Part shown: one piece after another, positions 8,635-18,310 of the stretch
How the letters are laid out: each line of letters starts with the position of its first letter
Position numbering within the stretch: the first letter of the stretch is position 1
Source: Granulicella sp. L60
Lineage (GTDB): Bacteria; Acidobacteriota; Terriglobia; Terriglobales; Acidobacteriaceae
Assembly (NCBI RefSeq): GCF_009765825.1
Contig: NZ_LMUR01000011.1
Location: 164,161-228,160 of the forward strand
Direction of reading: 5' to 3'
Length of the DNA: 64,000 nt
Notes under the pieces: model-generated
Database searches by the model: none
What the model was told of the DNA's origin: nothing
Seen by the model: only the letters and a program-made list of their open reading frames with translations
Made by a program: the position numbers and the translations under genes

Positions 8635-10005
8635 GTGACGCGTGGCCTCTTTTTTTCGTTCTTCCTCAGGATGACGATCGCGCTGGCGTTCGTCGCACTG
8701 ATGCGGGTCTGGTTTACTCCGCGTGGATGGATCCTCGGCGTTCTGCTGGTTCTGGGTTGGGCGGCGATCAACGCATTTCTGTTTACCCGCTCAGTGCGGA
8801 ATGGGATTGCGCTGCTTGAAAGCTCTACCGCGGCCATCCCGGAGCGCTCGGTCGGCGTGCTGCATCCGCCCTACAGCGACTTTGATGGGCTGGCGCACGC
8901 GATCTCGGTCGCCTCGGACCATGTCAACCGCTCGCTGACCACAGTCACGGAGAGTCGGCGCGAGCTTGAGGCGATGATCGACAGCATGCAGGATGCGGTG
9001 GTTGCGGTCGATCAGGCCGGACGCATCCAGTGGACGAATCAGCGGATGCAAAGGCTCATTCCGGGGGCTTCGTTTTCGAGTGCTATCCGCATCGGCCACG
9101 CTCTGGTCCAGACGATCCGCGACCCAGACATTCTGGAGTGCGTCCGGATTGCGCTTGATCAGCGCATCGTCACCGAAGGCCGATCCACCTCGCTGCTTCC
9201 GGGGCGGATCTTTGAGGTTGCGGCTTCGCCCATGCCGGCTGGTGGCGCGGTCGCCGTTCTCCACGACATCACGCGCATTGAACAGGTGGAACGTACCCAG
9301 CGGGACTTCGTAGCTAATGTATCCCATGAACTTCGTACGCCACTTACTTCAATTAGCGGGTATGTCGAGACGCTGCTCGACCATGAGGCGACGCTGACTC
9401 CCATGGCTCGGGAGTTCCTGACGACCATTCTGAAGAATGCGAACCGGATGAATCGCCTGACAGAAGATCTTCTGGTGATGGCGCGCGTGGAGTCCTCTGA
9501 GCAGGAACTGCACCCTGCGCCCATACCGGCCGATATCTTGGTGCGCGACGCTGTGCAGGCGATGAGCGGTCTGGTGCAGGATGCGAATGCAATTCTCGAG
9601 GTTGAGGGGACTACACGCACGGAGGTGATGGCCGACAGCGATGCTATCGTCCAGGTGCTGAGCAACCTGATTGAGAACGGGATCAAGTACGGCCAGGCCC
9701 GCAGCCAGAGCCAGTGCCGGATCGTGATCTCGACGCGCGACGTCGACGAACCCATTCCTTCGGTCGAGTTCAGCGTGCGGGACTTTGGCCCAGGCATCGC
9801 CTCCGAACATCTTGATCGGATCTTCGAACGTTTCTACCGGGTCGATAAGGCACGTTCGCGGGAGTCGGGAGGCACGGGCCTCGGACTTGCGATTGCGCGG
9901 CACACGGTACAGGCACATGGAGGGGACATCCGCGCCGAGAGTGAGATGAATGCCGGCAGTACCTTCCTTTTCACCCTGCCAAGGGCGGAGGTCTCCTCCG
10001 GTTAG
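8635..10005 (+). CDS. phoR: PhoR-like phosphate sensor histidine kinase
   Basis: Two N-terminal hydrophobic segments (about residues 5-25 and 32-50) with almost no periplasmic loop, as in PhoR. A PAS domain follows (about 105-215), then HisKA with His231 in VSHELRTPLTS, and an ATPase domain with N-box NLIENGIKYG, DFGPGI, FERFYRVDKARS and GTGLGLAI. The GTG start is supported by AGGAG 6 nt upstream. In this family the kinase does not bind phosphate directly; it is controlled through the PstSCAB transporter and PhoU, all encoded immediately downstream. Confidence 0.9.
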   Translation: MTRGLFFSFFLRMTIALAFVALMRVWFTPRGWILGVLLVLGWAAINAFLFTRSVRNGIALLESSTAAIPERSVGVLHPPYSDFDGLAHAISVASDHVNRSLTTVTESRRELEAMIDSMQDAVVAVDQAGRIQWTNQRMQRLIPGASFSSAIRIGHALVQTIRDPDILECVRIALDQRIVTEGRSTSLLPGRIFEVAASPMPAGGAVAVLHDITRIEQVERTQRDFVANVSHELRTPLTSISGYVETLLDHEATLTPMAREFLTTILKNANRMNRLTEDLLVMARVESSEQELHPAPIPADILVRDAVQAMSGLVQDANAILEVEGTTRTEVMADSDAIVQVLSNLIENGIKYGQARSQSQCRIVISTRDVDEPIPSVEFSVRDFGPGIASEHLDRIFERFYRVDKARSRESGGTGLGLAIARHTVQAHGGDIRAESEMNAGSTFLFTLPRAEVSSG

Positions 10006-10029
10006 GGTTTTTGCGGTTTTTACTGCGAT

Positions 10030-10046
10030 GTAACATCTCCGTAACA
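10030..10046 (+). promoter_or_regulatory. Candidate Pho box upstream of pstS
   Basis: Two identical GTAACA units start at 10030 and 10041, again an 11-bp period. They lie in the 116-bp gap between phoR and pstS, about 75 bp before the pstS start. This matches the spacing of the repeat before phoB. Role inferred from repeat geometry and gene context. Confidence 0.5.
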
Positions 10047-10121
10047 ATTGAGCATCACACTTAAACGAATCCGAGATGTACAAATTGATTCGTTCGACGT
10101 ATTCAATCCCAGGGGGGAAAA

Positions 10122-11129
10122 GTGAAACTGAAAGTTATCGCAGCAGGCGTACTTGCACTTATGGCAGCAGGCGCAGGCGCGCAGAATCTCAATGGAGCGG
10201 GAGCGACGTTTCCGTATCCTATTTACTCGCGCTGGTTCAGCGAGTACAAGCAGCAGAACCCCAGTGTGCAGATCAACTACCAGTCCATTGGCTCCGGCGG
10301 CGGTATCCGCCAGGTGTCAGAAGGCACCGTCGACTTCGGCGCGACCGACAGTCCGATGAGCGATGAGGCGATCAAGAGCGCCAAGGTCAAGACGATGCAC
10401 ATCCCGACTGTTCTCGGTGCGGTCGTCCCCGTGTACAACCTCAAGGGTGTCAGCGCGAACCTCAACTTCTCCGGCGACGTCATTGCGGACATCTATCTCG
10501 GCAAGATCACGAAGTGGAGCGACCCGCGCATCGCGAAGGACAATCCCGGAGTGAAGTTTCCCGACGCTGCCATCCTGCCGGTCTACCGCTCGGATGGAAG
10601 CGGAACGTCCTTCATCTTTACCGATTTCCTCTCGAAGGTAAGCCCTGATTTCAAGAGCAAGGTTGGCGCTGCGGCTTCGGTCCGGTGGCCCACAGGGATC
10701 GGCCAAAAAGGCAACGAGGGAGTTGCAGGCATGGTTCGGCAGTCGCCTAACTCTTTCGGCTACGTCGAGTTGATCTATGCGAAGGGCAACAACATGCAGT
10801 TCGGCTCGGTCAAGAACGCTGCCGGCAAGTTCATCCAGGCTTCTACCGATGGCGTGACCGCTGCTGCAGCCGCTGCTGCGAAGTCGATGCCTGCAGACTA
10901 CCGGGTCTCGATCACCAATGCTCCGGGTGCGGAGTCTTACCCGATCTCCAGCTTTACATGGCTGTTGATCCCGGTTCAGTCCACCGACGCCGCAAAGGGC
11001 AAGGCGCTGGCTGGATTCCTAACCTGGATGCTCGACAAGGGCGAGTCTGAGGCCTCCTCCATGACCTACGCTCCGCTGCCGAGGCCGGTGCAGGACATGG
11101 TTCGCAAGACGATAACCAGCGTCAAATAG
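10122..11129 (+). CDS. pstS: Phosphate ABC transporter, periplasmic phosphate-binding protein
   Basis: 335 residues with a signal peptide ending near AGAGA-QN. Conserved PstS blocks follow: NGAGATFPYPIYSRWFSEY, QSIGSGGGIRQ, VDFGATDSPM, and YRSDGSGTSFIFTDFL, whose Ser/Gly residues line the phosphate site. It captures phosphate in the periplasm and hands it to PstCA. The GTG start has a strong AGGGGGG ribosome binding site. A rho-independent terminator directly follows, so more pstS than pstCAB transcript is expected, as is usual for binding proteins. Confidence 0.96.
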   Translation: MKLKVIAAGVLALMAAGAGAQNLNGAGATFPYPIYSRWFSEYKQQNPSVQINYQSIGSGGGIRQVSEGTVDFGATDSPMSDEAIKSAKVKTMHIPTVLGAVVPVYNLKGVSANLNFSGDVIADIYLGKITKWSDPRIAKDNPGVKFPDAAILPVYRSDGSGTSFIFTDFLSKVSPDFKSKVGAAASVRWPTGIGQKGNEGVAGMVRQSPNSFGYVELIYAKGNNMQFGSVKNAAGKFIQASTDGVTAAAAAAAKSMPADYRVSITNAPGAESYPISSFTWLLIPVQSTDAAKGKALAGFLTWMLDKGESEASSMTYAPLPRPVQDMVRKTITSVK

Positions 11130-11137
11130 CTTTACGG

Positions 11138-11181
11138 CCGCACGGACGTGCTGAGATCCTCCAGTCCGTGCGGTTTTTTTT
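11138..11181 (+). terminator. Rho-independent terminator after pstS
   Basis: A perfect 10-bp inverted repeat (CCGCACGGAC at 11138-11147 with GTCCGTGCGG at 11164-11173) is followed by eight T residues. It lies 8 bp after the pstS stop and before pstC, so it should limit read-through into pstCAB-phoU. Confidence 0.92.
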
Positions 11182-11228
11182 AGTCCGACCCGCGTAAGAC
11201 CGCCGGGCCGATACAATCATCCTGGAGT

Positions 11229-11243
11229 TAACCTGACAGGAAC
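11229..11243 (+). promoter_or_regulatory. Weak Pho-box-like repeat before pstC
   Basis: The segment reads TAACCTGACAGGAAC. It shares its first nine bases with the candidate box before phoB, and the second core is GAAC instead of TAAC. It lies between the pstS terminator and the pstC start, where a second regulated promoter would be useful. The overlap with the pstC ribosome binding region weakens the case. Confidence 0.3.
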
Positions 11244-11252
11244 AACAGGATC

Positions 11253-12326
11253 GTGTCCTCTACCCGCATGACGACCGAACGAAACCCCGGGTCCCCCCTA
11301 CCCGTTCCATCGACGCTGTCTCCGTCACTCTCTGCGCCGCCACCGGAGCTGGATTCGCCGGGTATGCAGAACTCGCCCATCCGGGAGTTTCTTAGCAAAC
11401 GCGGCAGCGGCAGCCTAGCGGACAACAGCTTCGCCGCGGTGATGCTGCTGTGCGCGCTCAGTATCTTTGCCATCGTCTTCTTCATCCTCACCATTCTCAT
11501 CCTTCGCTCTCATCAGAGCCTGGTACAGTTCGGCTGGAAGTTTTTTACACGGCAGGCGTGGGATCCGGTCTCGGGAGACTTCGGGGCATTGCCCTTTATC
11601 TACGGGACGCTGGCGACCTCTCTGCTTGCCCTGTTGATGGCGGTTCCTCTGGCTTTGGGCGTCGCGGTCTTTCTTACGGAGCTATGCCCGCGTCCTTTGC
11701 GTGCGCCGATCTCTTTTCTTACTGAGTTGCTTGCTGCGATTCCGTCGGTAGTCTACGGGCTGTGGGCGGTCTTTGTTCTGGTTCCGCTGATGCGCGATCA
11801 TCTGGGGCCGTTTCTGGTCAAGACTCTTGGCTGGACTGGATTTTTTGAGGGTGCGAACTTCGGCGTCGGCCTGCTCACGGCAAGTATCATCCTTGCCATC
11901 ATGATTCTGCCCATCATCTCGTCACTCACACGGGACATCATGAATGCGGTGCCCAACAGCCAACGCGAGGCGGTTCTCGCGCTCGGCGCAACCCGCTGGG
12001 AGATGATCCGGATCGGCGTGCTGCGTAACTCGCGCATTGGAATCGTCGGCGCTGTGATGCTTGGCCTCGGCCGTGCGCTTGGCGAGACGATGGCCGTCAC
12101 CATGGTGATTGGCAATCATCCGGATATCTCGAAGTCGCTCTTTGCTCCGGGGTATACGCTGGCGAGTGTTATCGCTAATGAGTTCTCCGAGGCTACGGGC
12201 GATCTTTATCTTAGCGCGCTCATCGAGATCGGCCTCGCGCTCTTTCTGGTCACCATCGTCGTCAACACGATTGCCCGTCTCATGGTCTGGGCGGTCACGC
12301 GCAACGCTCCGGCGAGGGTGCACTAA
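11253..12326 (+). CDS. pstC: Phosphate ABC transporter permease PstC
   Basis: 357 residues. A Pro/Ser-rich cytoplasmic N-terminus of about 60 residues precedes the first membrane segment. Typical PstC blocks are IYGTLATSLLALLMAVPLA, ELLAAIPSVVYGLW and the ATPase-contact EAA loop REAVLALGATRWEMI, followed by GRALGETMAVTMVIGN. The GTG start at 11253 is tentative, since AGGA is only 2 nt away and an in-frame ATG lies at 11268. It overlaps pstA by one base (TAATG), which suggests translational coupling. Confidence 0.94.
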   Translation: MSSTRMTTERNPGSPLPVPSTLSPSLSAPPPELDSPGMQNSPIREFLSKRGSGSLADNSFAAVMLLCALSIFAIVFFILTILILRSHQSLVQFGWKFFTRQAWDPVSGDFGALPFIYGTLATSLLALLMAVPLALGVAVFLTELCPRPLRAPISFLTELLAAIPSVVYGLWAVFVLVPLMRDHLGPFLVKTLGWTGFFEGANFGVGLLTASIILAIMILPIISSLTRDIMNAVPNSQREAVLALGATRWEMIRIGVLRNSRIGIVGAVMLGLGRALGETMAVTMVIGNHPDISKSLFAPGYTLASVIANEFSEATGDLYLSALIEIGLALFLVTIVVNTIARLMVWAVTRNAPARVH

Positions 12327-13237
12327 TGAGCACGCAACCCATTAGCAACCAGCGGCCTCCGCTCGATCTGCAGACCCGGTCGATGCGCCTGAACACGGCT
12401 CGCCGCAACGCGACCAACTACTTCATCAGCGCGCTTTCTGTTCTGGCGACTGTCCTGGTTATTCTGCCGCTGATCGCGATCCTTTTTTATCTGATCTACA
12501 AGGGCGCCAGTTCTCTGAACTTTGCGTTCTTCACTCATATCCCCGCGCCGGTCGGCGAGTCCGGCGGCGGTATGGCGAACTCTATTGTGGGCTCGGGCAT
12601 TATTCTTCTGGTCGCCAGCCTGATGGGAATTCCGATTGGAATCGCCGCCGGGGTGTACCTCGCGGAGTTCGGTCGCGGGAAGCCTCTGGCCACCGCGGTT
12701 CGTTTCACCGCAGATGTTCTCAACGGCGTCCCTTCAATTGTGATGGGCATCAGCATTTATTCGCTGATCGTTCTGCAGCAGAAACACTTCTCTGCGCTCG
12801 CCGGTGGCGTTGCTCTTGCGATCATGATGGTTCCGACGATCACGCGAACCACCGAGGAGATGCTGGGTACGGTTCCGCATGCCATCCGCGAGGCGGCCCT
12901 TGGGTTGGGCGTTCCGAAGTGGCGCACTGCTATCTCGGTCAGCCTGCGCACGGCCTCGCCAGGGATCATCACAGGTTGCATGCTTGCTTTTGCGCGCGTC
13001 GCGGGTGAGACCGCTCCGCTGCTCTTCACAGCATTCGGGAACCAGTTCTGGAGCTTCAAACTGAACGAGCCTATCGCCGCGCTGCCTCTGCAGATCTACG
13101 TCTACGCTATCTCGCCGTATGACGAGTGGCATCGACTGGCATGGGCGGGCTCGCTCGTCCTTATCGTTCTCATCATGGTCTCAGTCACGCTCGTCCGCAT
13201 CTTTGCCAACCGCGGCGTACTCAAAGGAGGAAGCTAG
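12326..13237 (+). CDS. pstA: Phosphate ABC transporter permease PstA
   Basis: 303 residues with about six membrane segments. It carries the PstA signatures [34 protein letters not shown] and the EAA loop [16 protein letters not shown], then [18 protein letters not shown]. It pairs with PstC to form the channel. The ATG overlaps the pstC stop by one base, and its TAG stop overlaps the GTG start of pstB by one base. Confidence 0.95.
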   Translation: MSTQPISNQRPPLDLQTRSMRLNTARRNATNYFISALSVLATVLVILPLIAILFYLIYKGASSLNFAFFTHIPAPVGESGGGMANSIVGSGIILLVASLMGIPIGIAAGVYLAEFGRGKPLATAVRFTADVLNGVPSIVMGISIYSLIVLQQKHFSALAGGVALAIMMVPTITRTTEEMLGTVPHAIREAALGLGVPKWRTAISVSLRTASPGIITGCMLAFARVAGETAPLLFTAFGNQFWSFKLNEPIAALPLQIYVYAISPYDEWHRLAWAGSLVLIVLIMVSVTLVRIFANRGVLKGGS

Positions 13238-13995
13238 TGGGAGTAGGCATCTTAGTCGAGGGTCTGAACGCGTGGTATGGCTCGACCCACACTCTGCAGG
13301 ACATTAACCTGCCGATCCCCGCGAATCACGCCACCGCACTGATCGGTCCCTCGGGCTGCGGCAAGTCTACCTTTGTGCGCTGCCTTAATCGCATGCATGA
13401 GACCAACCCAATCGCCCGCGCCACCGGCGTTGTGAAGATGGGCGATATCGACATCTACAAGGATGCTTCGCCGGTTGAGATCCGCCGCCGCGTGGGTATG
13501 GTCTTCCAACGGCCCAACCCGTTCCCAACGATGTCGATCTACGACAACGTCATCAGCGGACTCAAGCTCAACGGCTTCCGCAATCGACGCATCCTTGACG
13601 AGACGGTAGAGCGTTCGCTCAAGCAGGCGGCGCTTTGGGAAGAAGTGAAGGACGATCTCAAGAAAAAGTCCGGCGCTTCGCTCTCCGGCGGCCAGCAGCA
13701 GCGCATGTGCATCGCCCGTGCTCTTGCGGTCGATCCCGAGGTGCTCCTGATGGACGAGCCCGCCTCCGCGCTCGATCCTGTCTCCACGTCAAAGATCGAA
13801 GATCTTATCTTCCAGCTTAAGTCTCAGTACACCATCGTCATCGTGACGCATAACATGCAGCAGGCTGCGCGTGTGGCCGAAAACACTGGCTTCTTCCTCA
13901 ATGGGAAGATGGTCGAGTTTGATTCCACCCACAAGATTTTTACGAATCCCAAGGACAAGCGTACGGAAGATTACATTACCGGGAGGTTCGGTTGA
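13237..13995 (+). CDS. pstB: Phosphate ABC transporter ATPase PstB
   Basis: The GTG at 13237 is chosen over longer frames because AAAGGAGG lies just before it and it overlaps the pstA stop by one base. 252 residues: Walker [10 protein letters not shown] (Lys43), PstB-typical [12 protein letters not shown], signature LSGGQQQR, Walker [14 protein letters not shown] and H-loop [10 protein letters not shown]. It powers phosphate import and, in the known Pst-Pho model, relays transporter state to PhoU/PhoR. It is coupled to phoU through TGATG. Confidence 0.96.
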   Translation: MGVGILVEGLNAWYGSTHTLQDINLPIPANHATALIGPSGCGKSTFVRCLNRMHETNPIARATGVVKMGDIDIYKDASPVEIRRRVGMVFQRPNPFPTMSIYDNVISGLKLNGFRNRRILDETVERSLKQAALWEEVKDDLKKKSGASLSGGQQQRMCIARALAVDPEVLLMDEPASALDPVSTSKIEDLIFQLKSQYTIVIVTHNMQQAARVAENTGFFLNGKMVEFDSTHKIFTNPKDKRTEDYITGRFG

Positions 13996-14657
13996 TGCGC
14001 GTCAAATTTCACCAGAGCCTCGACGACCTCAAAGAGAAGCTGCTTGTGATGGCTGGCATGGCCGAGCAGGCGATCCAGCGCTCTATCGAGGCATATCGCA
14101 CACGCGATCTCACTATCTGCGAACTGGTCTTCCGCGCTGAACCCTCGATCAATCGGCTTGAGCGCGAGATCGATCAGATGGCGCTCGACCTGCTCGCGAT
14201 GGAGCAGCCCATGGCTATCGATCTTCGGTTCATCCTGTCGGTCATCCGCATCAACGCGGACCTCGAGCGCGTGGGCGACCAGGCTGTCAACATTGCCGTT
14301 CGCGTCCGCGAGATGGGGGCCTTCGCCAACACTGACCTGCCTGTGGACATTCCGAAGCTCGCCTCGCTCTCCTCCGCAATGGTTCGCAAATCGCTTCAGG
14401 CTTTTATCGAAGGCGACGCTGAGATGGCTGAGTCTGTCCTCCAGATGGACGATCAGGTTGACGAGATGAATGACGCCGCGTTCTATGCGTTGAGTTCGCT
14501 TATCAAAGAGAAGCCTGAGCTGACTCCACAGTCTCTCAACGCTCTAATTATCGCTCGTAATCTCGAGCGCGTTGGGGATCACGCCACGAACATCGCAGAA
14601 GACGTCATCTTCTGGGTACGTGGGGCAGACGTGCGCCACAACGCCTCTGCTGTCTAA
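13995..14657 (+). CDS. phoU: Phosphate signalling protein PhoU
   Basis: 220 residues forming two tandem three-helix PhoU repeats, each with its metal-binding block: NADLERVGDQAVNIA in the first and ARNLERVGDHATNIAED in the second. PhoU is cytosolic and keeps PhoR off when phosphate is plentiful. The start is the ATG that shares its A with the pstB TGA; GGGAGG lies 8 nt upstream. Its stop overlaps the stop of the convergent addA-like gene by 4 bp (CTAA), and no terminator hairpin was seen between them. Confidence 0.95.
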   Translation: MRVKFHQSLDDLKEKLLVMAGMAEQAIQRSIEAYRTRDLTICELVFRAEPSINRLEREIDQMALDLLAMEQPMAIDLRFILSVIRINADLERVGDQAVNIAVRVREMGAFANTDLPVDIPKLASLSSAMVRKSLQAFIEGDAEMAESVLQMDDQVDEMNDAAFYALSSLIKEKPELTPQSLNALIIARNLERVGDHATNIAEDVIFWVRGADVRHNASAV

Positions 14658-17600
14658 GGCTCCCACCAGATTAGTTTCGGCAGCATTAGGTAATACAGGC
14701 CCACCCGTACACTTCCCGCATCGACGCGTCCTTGCATAGCACGTGCGTAGGCTGCCATCTGCGCCCCGTATTTCACGCGTTCGCTGGCTAAGAACTCCTC
14801 TATTCCTTCGCGTCCGTGCGATGCAGTCTTGTAGTCGATGATCCACAGGTAATCACTACCCGGCTCAAGGGGCTTCTCTCCGGCCATAAAGAGGCGATCG
14901 AATCGCACAGTGCTTCGGCTCTCGCTCCAGGAGGTCAGCGCAAACTCGCTCGAAGCTCCGTCGTGGGTGCGGATCAGCCAAAGGCCTGCGTCATCTCGCA
15001 GCATATTGTTCAGGGCCGTCTTCACACGCCCCACTAGGCGCTCGACAACTGTGGGCGACAGACCGTCTCCGCGCAGGACCGCTGCAATTCGCGGGGACCA
15101 TCCTGCTATCTGCTGCAATAGATCCTCCACACCGACACCCTCTGCTCGTCGCTGTGCTATCTTCTCCACGAACGCATGCACCGCATTTCCAAATGATCTT
15201 GCCTCAAACGAACCCTCCGGCCTTTCAAAGCGGGTTGACGCAGGCGCTACTGCACTGTCTCCATACGACAGTCTTCGCATAGCTTCAAACCGCATCGCCG
15301 GCTCGAACCCGAGTGGCAATCGTTGTAGCAAAGATGGTCGAGCCTGTTCTTTCTCATATTCTGCTGCGAGGTCTACAACGAAATCTTCTACTTCGGTGAC
15401 GAGCGACTTTTCAAACATCTTTGCTATCGCATCCGAGCCTCTCTCGGAGACAACTTCAGTTCCAGTCGCATCTTCAGCATTCGTTGTTGCGAAGTGTCTC
15501 TGTGCGGCAGGCCAGGCCGTGGCCAGGAGGCTTCCGTATGCGCGACTAATTTCGCCCTTCGATGTTCGCTCGGGAGAGGCGAACAGATGCAACTCCTCCC
15601 GCGCCCGAGTACATGCCACATAGAACAGTCGCTTTCTCTCTGCAGCTTCACGCGTCTTGTCCATGTTTTTGAGCCACACGTTCAACTCCTTCGAGCCTTC
15701 GCCCCGGCCTGCGATAGGTGCAAGCACGATCGGCGCAGCCTCAGCATCTCCCGAATCGATCTCGCTCCACGTCAGGAGTCTCTCGCGGCTGGCCTGCGCT
15801 CTCTTCTCCAGCCCGGGCACTATCACCACGTCCCACTCCAACCCCTTAGCACCGTGGATCGTCATCAGATCAACCGCGTCCGTGGTTGCCGCAGGTTCGG
15901 CGAACAACTGATCCAACCGCCGCTTCAAGAGGCTAAGGTCCATCGTGCCAGCCTGCTCCTCCACCTGATCGAGCAACTGCAGATAACGACGCGCATTAGC
16001 CATCTCTGCAGTCTCCAGATAGACATCGCCCCCCAAGGACCGCCAGGTTCGCTCGACCCACTGCGCCGTCGTCAGCACTGTACGATGTTTCTCAGCCGCT
16101 TGCAGCACAGGCCACACTCGCGCCAGCCTCGTGCAGCTCTCTTCGCTCAACAGATCTCCGCGCTCGGCGATAAGATCCTCGACGCACCGCTCCGCTAATC
16201 CAAAATCATCTGCACCCGCAAGCATGTGCAGATCGGCCATTCCCAGCCCGCACCACGGAGCATGTAGGACCGCGAACCACGCTACACGGTCTGCGGGATG
16301 CAGCAACGCACGCGTTAGCGCGAAGAGGTCGAGTACCTCCTGCCGCTCTCCCAACGCTTCGATCTTGACTGCGCGAAAGGGAATTGAGCCGCGCGTCTCG
16401 TCTTTCAGCTCTGCGACAATGTCGGTGAGAAGATTTCGGCTCCGCACCAGCACCGCGATCTTCCACGGCGCTGTTCGGCCTTGGGGCAGAGGCCGGGCAC
16501 GCCAATCCTGGATGACCGTACGTACCTCTCGGGCCTCTAATTTAGATTGTCTCCGCCGCGCCGCCCTCTTCTCTTCAATCGAATCCTCCAGATCCACCGC
16601 TCGCGCATGCCACACCATACTGCGCGCCTCGTATTTTGATTCCCCTCTCACTGCTCGAGCTTCGACATACGGTACCTCTTCAGGATTTGCCGCAATCATC
16701 TCACGTGGAAATAGAAGCGAAAAGTCTTCGTTGAACGCTTCTACCAAGCCGCGCTGCGACCGAAAGTTTGCTGTTAGCCGCAGGCATCCCAGAGGTAGAT
16801 CACCTAGAAGTCTTGTCTGCATGGTTCGGACGAAGCGCTCGACTCTTGCCTGTCGAAACAGGTAGATCGACTGCTTCGGGTCGCCCACAAGGAATACCGT
16901 CTGACTATGCCCGTCCCAGCCTTCGGTCAAAAGTTCGATCAGTCTGTACTGGCTAGTCGAGGTGTCCTGCACCTCATCCACCAATAGGTGTTGTAGCGTC
17001 ATGCCCAGCGCCGCATTTAAATCCTCTACTGCTCCTTCTCGCTCGAGCGCACCCTGCGCCAGCAGCCCCATCTCCGCAAAGTCGCACTCGCCACGCTGCG
17101 CAAAGATGACTTGCAGTTCCGCAAGGGCACGGCTCAACACGCGGAAGAATGCCTTTGCTACTCGCCACTGCTCCTCCGGATAGATTGCCGGTGGCAGCTG
17201 GTTCACCCGCTCGATCGCTCGCAGCAGATCGTCTCTGTGCGCTACCTCATCGAGCAGCGCTTTTAGACTCCTCTTCTGATGCGGTGTCGTCTCAAATCCC
17301 AGTGTGTTCTTTGCGAAACTCTTTCTCCAAGTACGCGCAGACGGCGTCACCAGAAGATGAATCAACGCTCGCCAGTGCTCAAGTTCCGCGGCGTCGGTCG
17401 AAGGCACACCTACCCTGCCTGCACACGCAGCAATCGGTGATCGTTCTCGCTCGTAGGGCTCGATCTCCGCTAGCGATGAGGCCAGCGCAGCGAGCGCACG
17501 TAGAAAACTTTCAGGGACGGCTTGCGCGAATTGAGTAAGGCCGACGCATACTGCCTGCTCCAGCGTGCGTTGCAGCTGCGGCAGCACTTCGAGGTCCAGA

Positions 17601-18310
17601 TACTCTTCATCCATCCCCGGCTGGCCAAGGAGAGGAACGAGCTCGCCCCACTGGTTTCGCAGTGGAAGCATCTCTACGAGCAAACGCTCGCAGTCCGACA
17701 GGCTTCCATCACGATGCAGCAAAATAGTTCTGAAGGCTTCGTCCATCTGCGCGTCTGCACCGCCGAGTTGCATGAGCGTCTGGCGGGCTGCCTCGCGATA
17801 CATCAGCGTCGCGTCCTCCACGGGAGCCATCCGTCCACCGCCTCCCGATAGTACCGGCAGCAGGCGAGCGATTTCACCGCATACGGAGTCGATGGTGCGG
17901 ATATTCAATCTGCGAGGATGCTCCAGCAATCCCCATGCAAACAGGGCGTCGCGCTTTAGTACCTCTTCCGCCAGCTCGCGCGTAGCATGATCGAAGCTTG
18001 AGGCGTCACTGATGCTGTCGCGGCGCTCAGCACTTTGAAGTTGCGCCATCACGCGTTCGCGCATCTCGTTGGTGGCCTTGACGGTGAACGTGATCGCAAG
18101 GACCTGCTCCGGCTTCTCCACGCTTTCATCTGCGAGGAGCTTTAGATAACGCTGGATGAGCAAGCCCGTCTTGCCTGAACCGGCGGGAGCCTCCACGATC
18201 CATGACTGCTGCACGTCGAGTGCGTGCTCACGTTGGTTCCAGTCCGGTGGACGACCATCGACGCTATCTTGCGAGTGAACTGCATTGGGTACAAGAAACA
18301 GTTCACCCAC
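14654..18310 (-). CDS. addA: AddA-like UvrD-type helicase/exonuclease of double-strand-break repair
   Basis: 1218 residues. UvrD/SF1A helicase motifs include Walker A APAGSGKTG (Lys47), motif II HLLVDEVQDTS, GDPKQSIYLFRQA, and late motifs MTIHGAKGLEWDVV and LFYVACTRAREELH. A C-terminal RecB-like nuclease follows, with LWIIDYKTASHG near residue 1160. Partnered with AddB it would unwind and resect broken DNA ends for RecA. The GTG start has GAGGAGG at 6-nt spacing and overlaps the upstream addB-like gene by 8 nt. The symbol is by domain architecture; RecB-like naming is also used for such proteins. Confidence 0.88.
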   Translation of the reverse strand: MGELFLVPNAVHSQDSVDGRPPDWNQREHALDVQQSWIVEAPAGSGKTGLLIQRYLKLLADESVEKPEQVLAITFTVKATNEMRERVMAQLQSAERRDSISDASSFDHATRELAEEVLKRDALFAWGLLEHPRRLNIRTIDSVCGEIARLLPVLSGGGGRMAPVEDATLMYREAARQTLMQLGGADAQMDEAFRTILLHRDGSLSDCERLLVEMLPLRNQWGELVPLLGQPGMDEEYLDLEVLPQLQRTLEQAVCVGLTQFAQAVPESFLRALAALASSLAEIEPYERERSPIAACAGRVGVPSTDAAELEHWRALIHLLVTPSARTWRKSFAKNTLGFETTPHQKRSLKALLDEVAHRDDLLRAIERVNQLPPAIYPEEQWRVAKAFFRVLSRALAELQVIFAQRGECDFAEMGLLAQGALEREGAVEDLNAALGMTLQHLLVDEVQDTSTSQYRLIELLTEGWDGHSQTVFLVGDPKQSIYLFRQARVERFVRTMQTRLLGDLPLGCLRLTANFRSQRGLVEAFNEDFSLLFPREMIAANPEEVPYVEARAVRGESKYEARSMVWHARAVDLEDSIEEKRAARRRQSKLEAREVRTVIQDWRARPLPQGRTAPWKIAVLVRSRNLLTDIVAELKDETRGSIPFRAVKIEALGERQEVLDLFALTRALLHPADRVAWFAVLHAPWCGLGMADLHMLAGADDFGLAERCVEDLIAERGDLLSEESCTRLARVWPVLQAAEKHRTVLTTAQWVERTWRSLGGDVYLETAEMANARRYLQLLDQVEEQAGTMDLSLLKRRLDQLFAEPAATTDAVDLMTIHGAKGLEWDVVIVPGLEKRAQASRERLLTWSEIDSGDAEAAPIVLAPIAGRGEGSKELNVWLKNMDKTREAAERKRLFYVACTRAREELHLFASPERTSKGEISRAYGSLLATAWPAAQRHFATTNAEDATGTEVVSERGSDAIAKMFEKSLVTEVEDFVVDLAAEYEKEQARPSLLQRLPLGFEPAMRFEAMRRLSYGDSAVAPASTRFERPEGSFEARSFGNAVHAFVEKIAQRRAEGVGVEDLLQQIAGWSPRIAAVLRGDGLSPTVVERLVGRVKTALNNMLRDDAGLWLIRTHDGASSEFALTSWSESRSTVRFDRLFMAGEKPLEPGSDYLWIIDYKTASHGREGIEEFLASERVKYGAQMAAYARAMQGRVDAGSVRVGLYYLMLPKLIWWEP

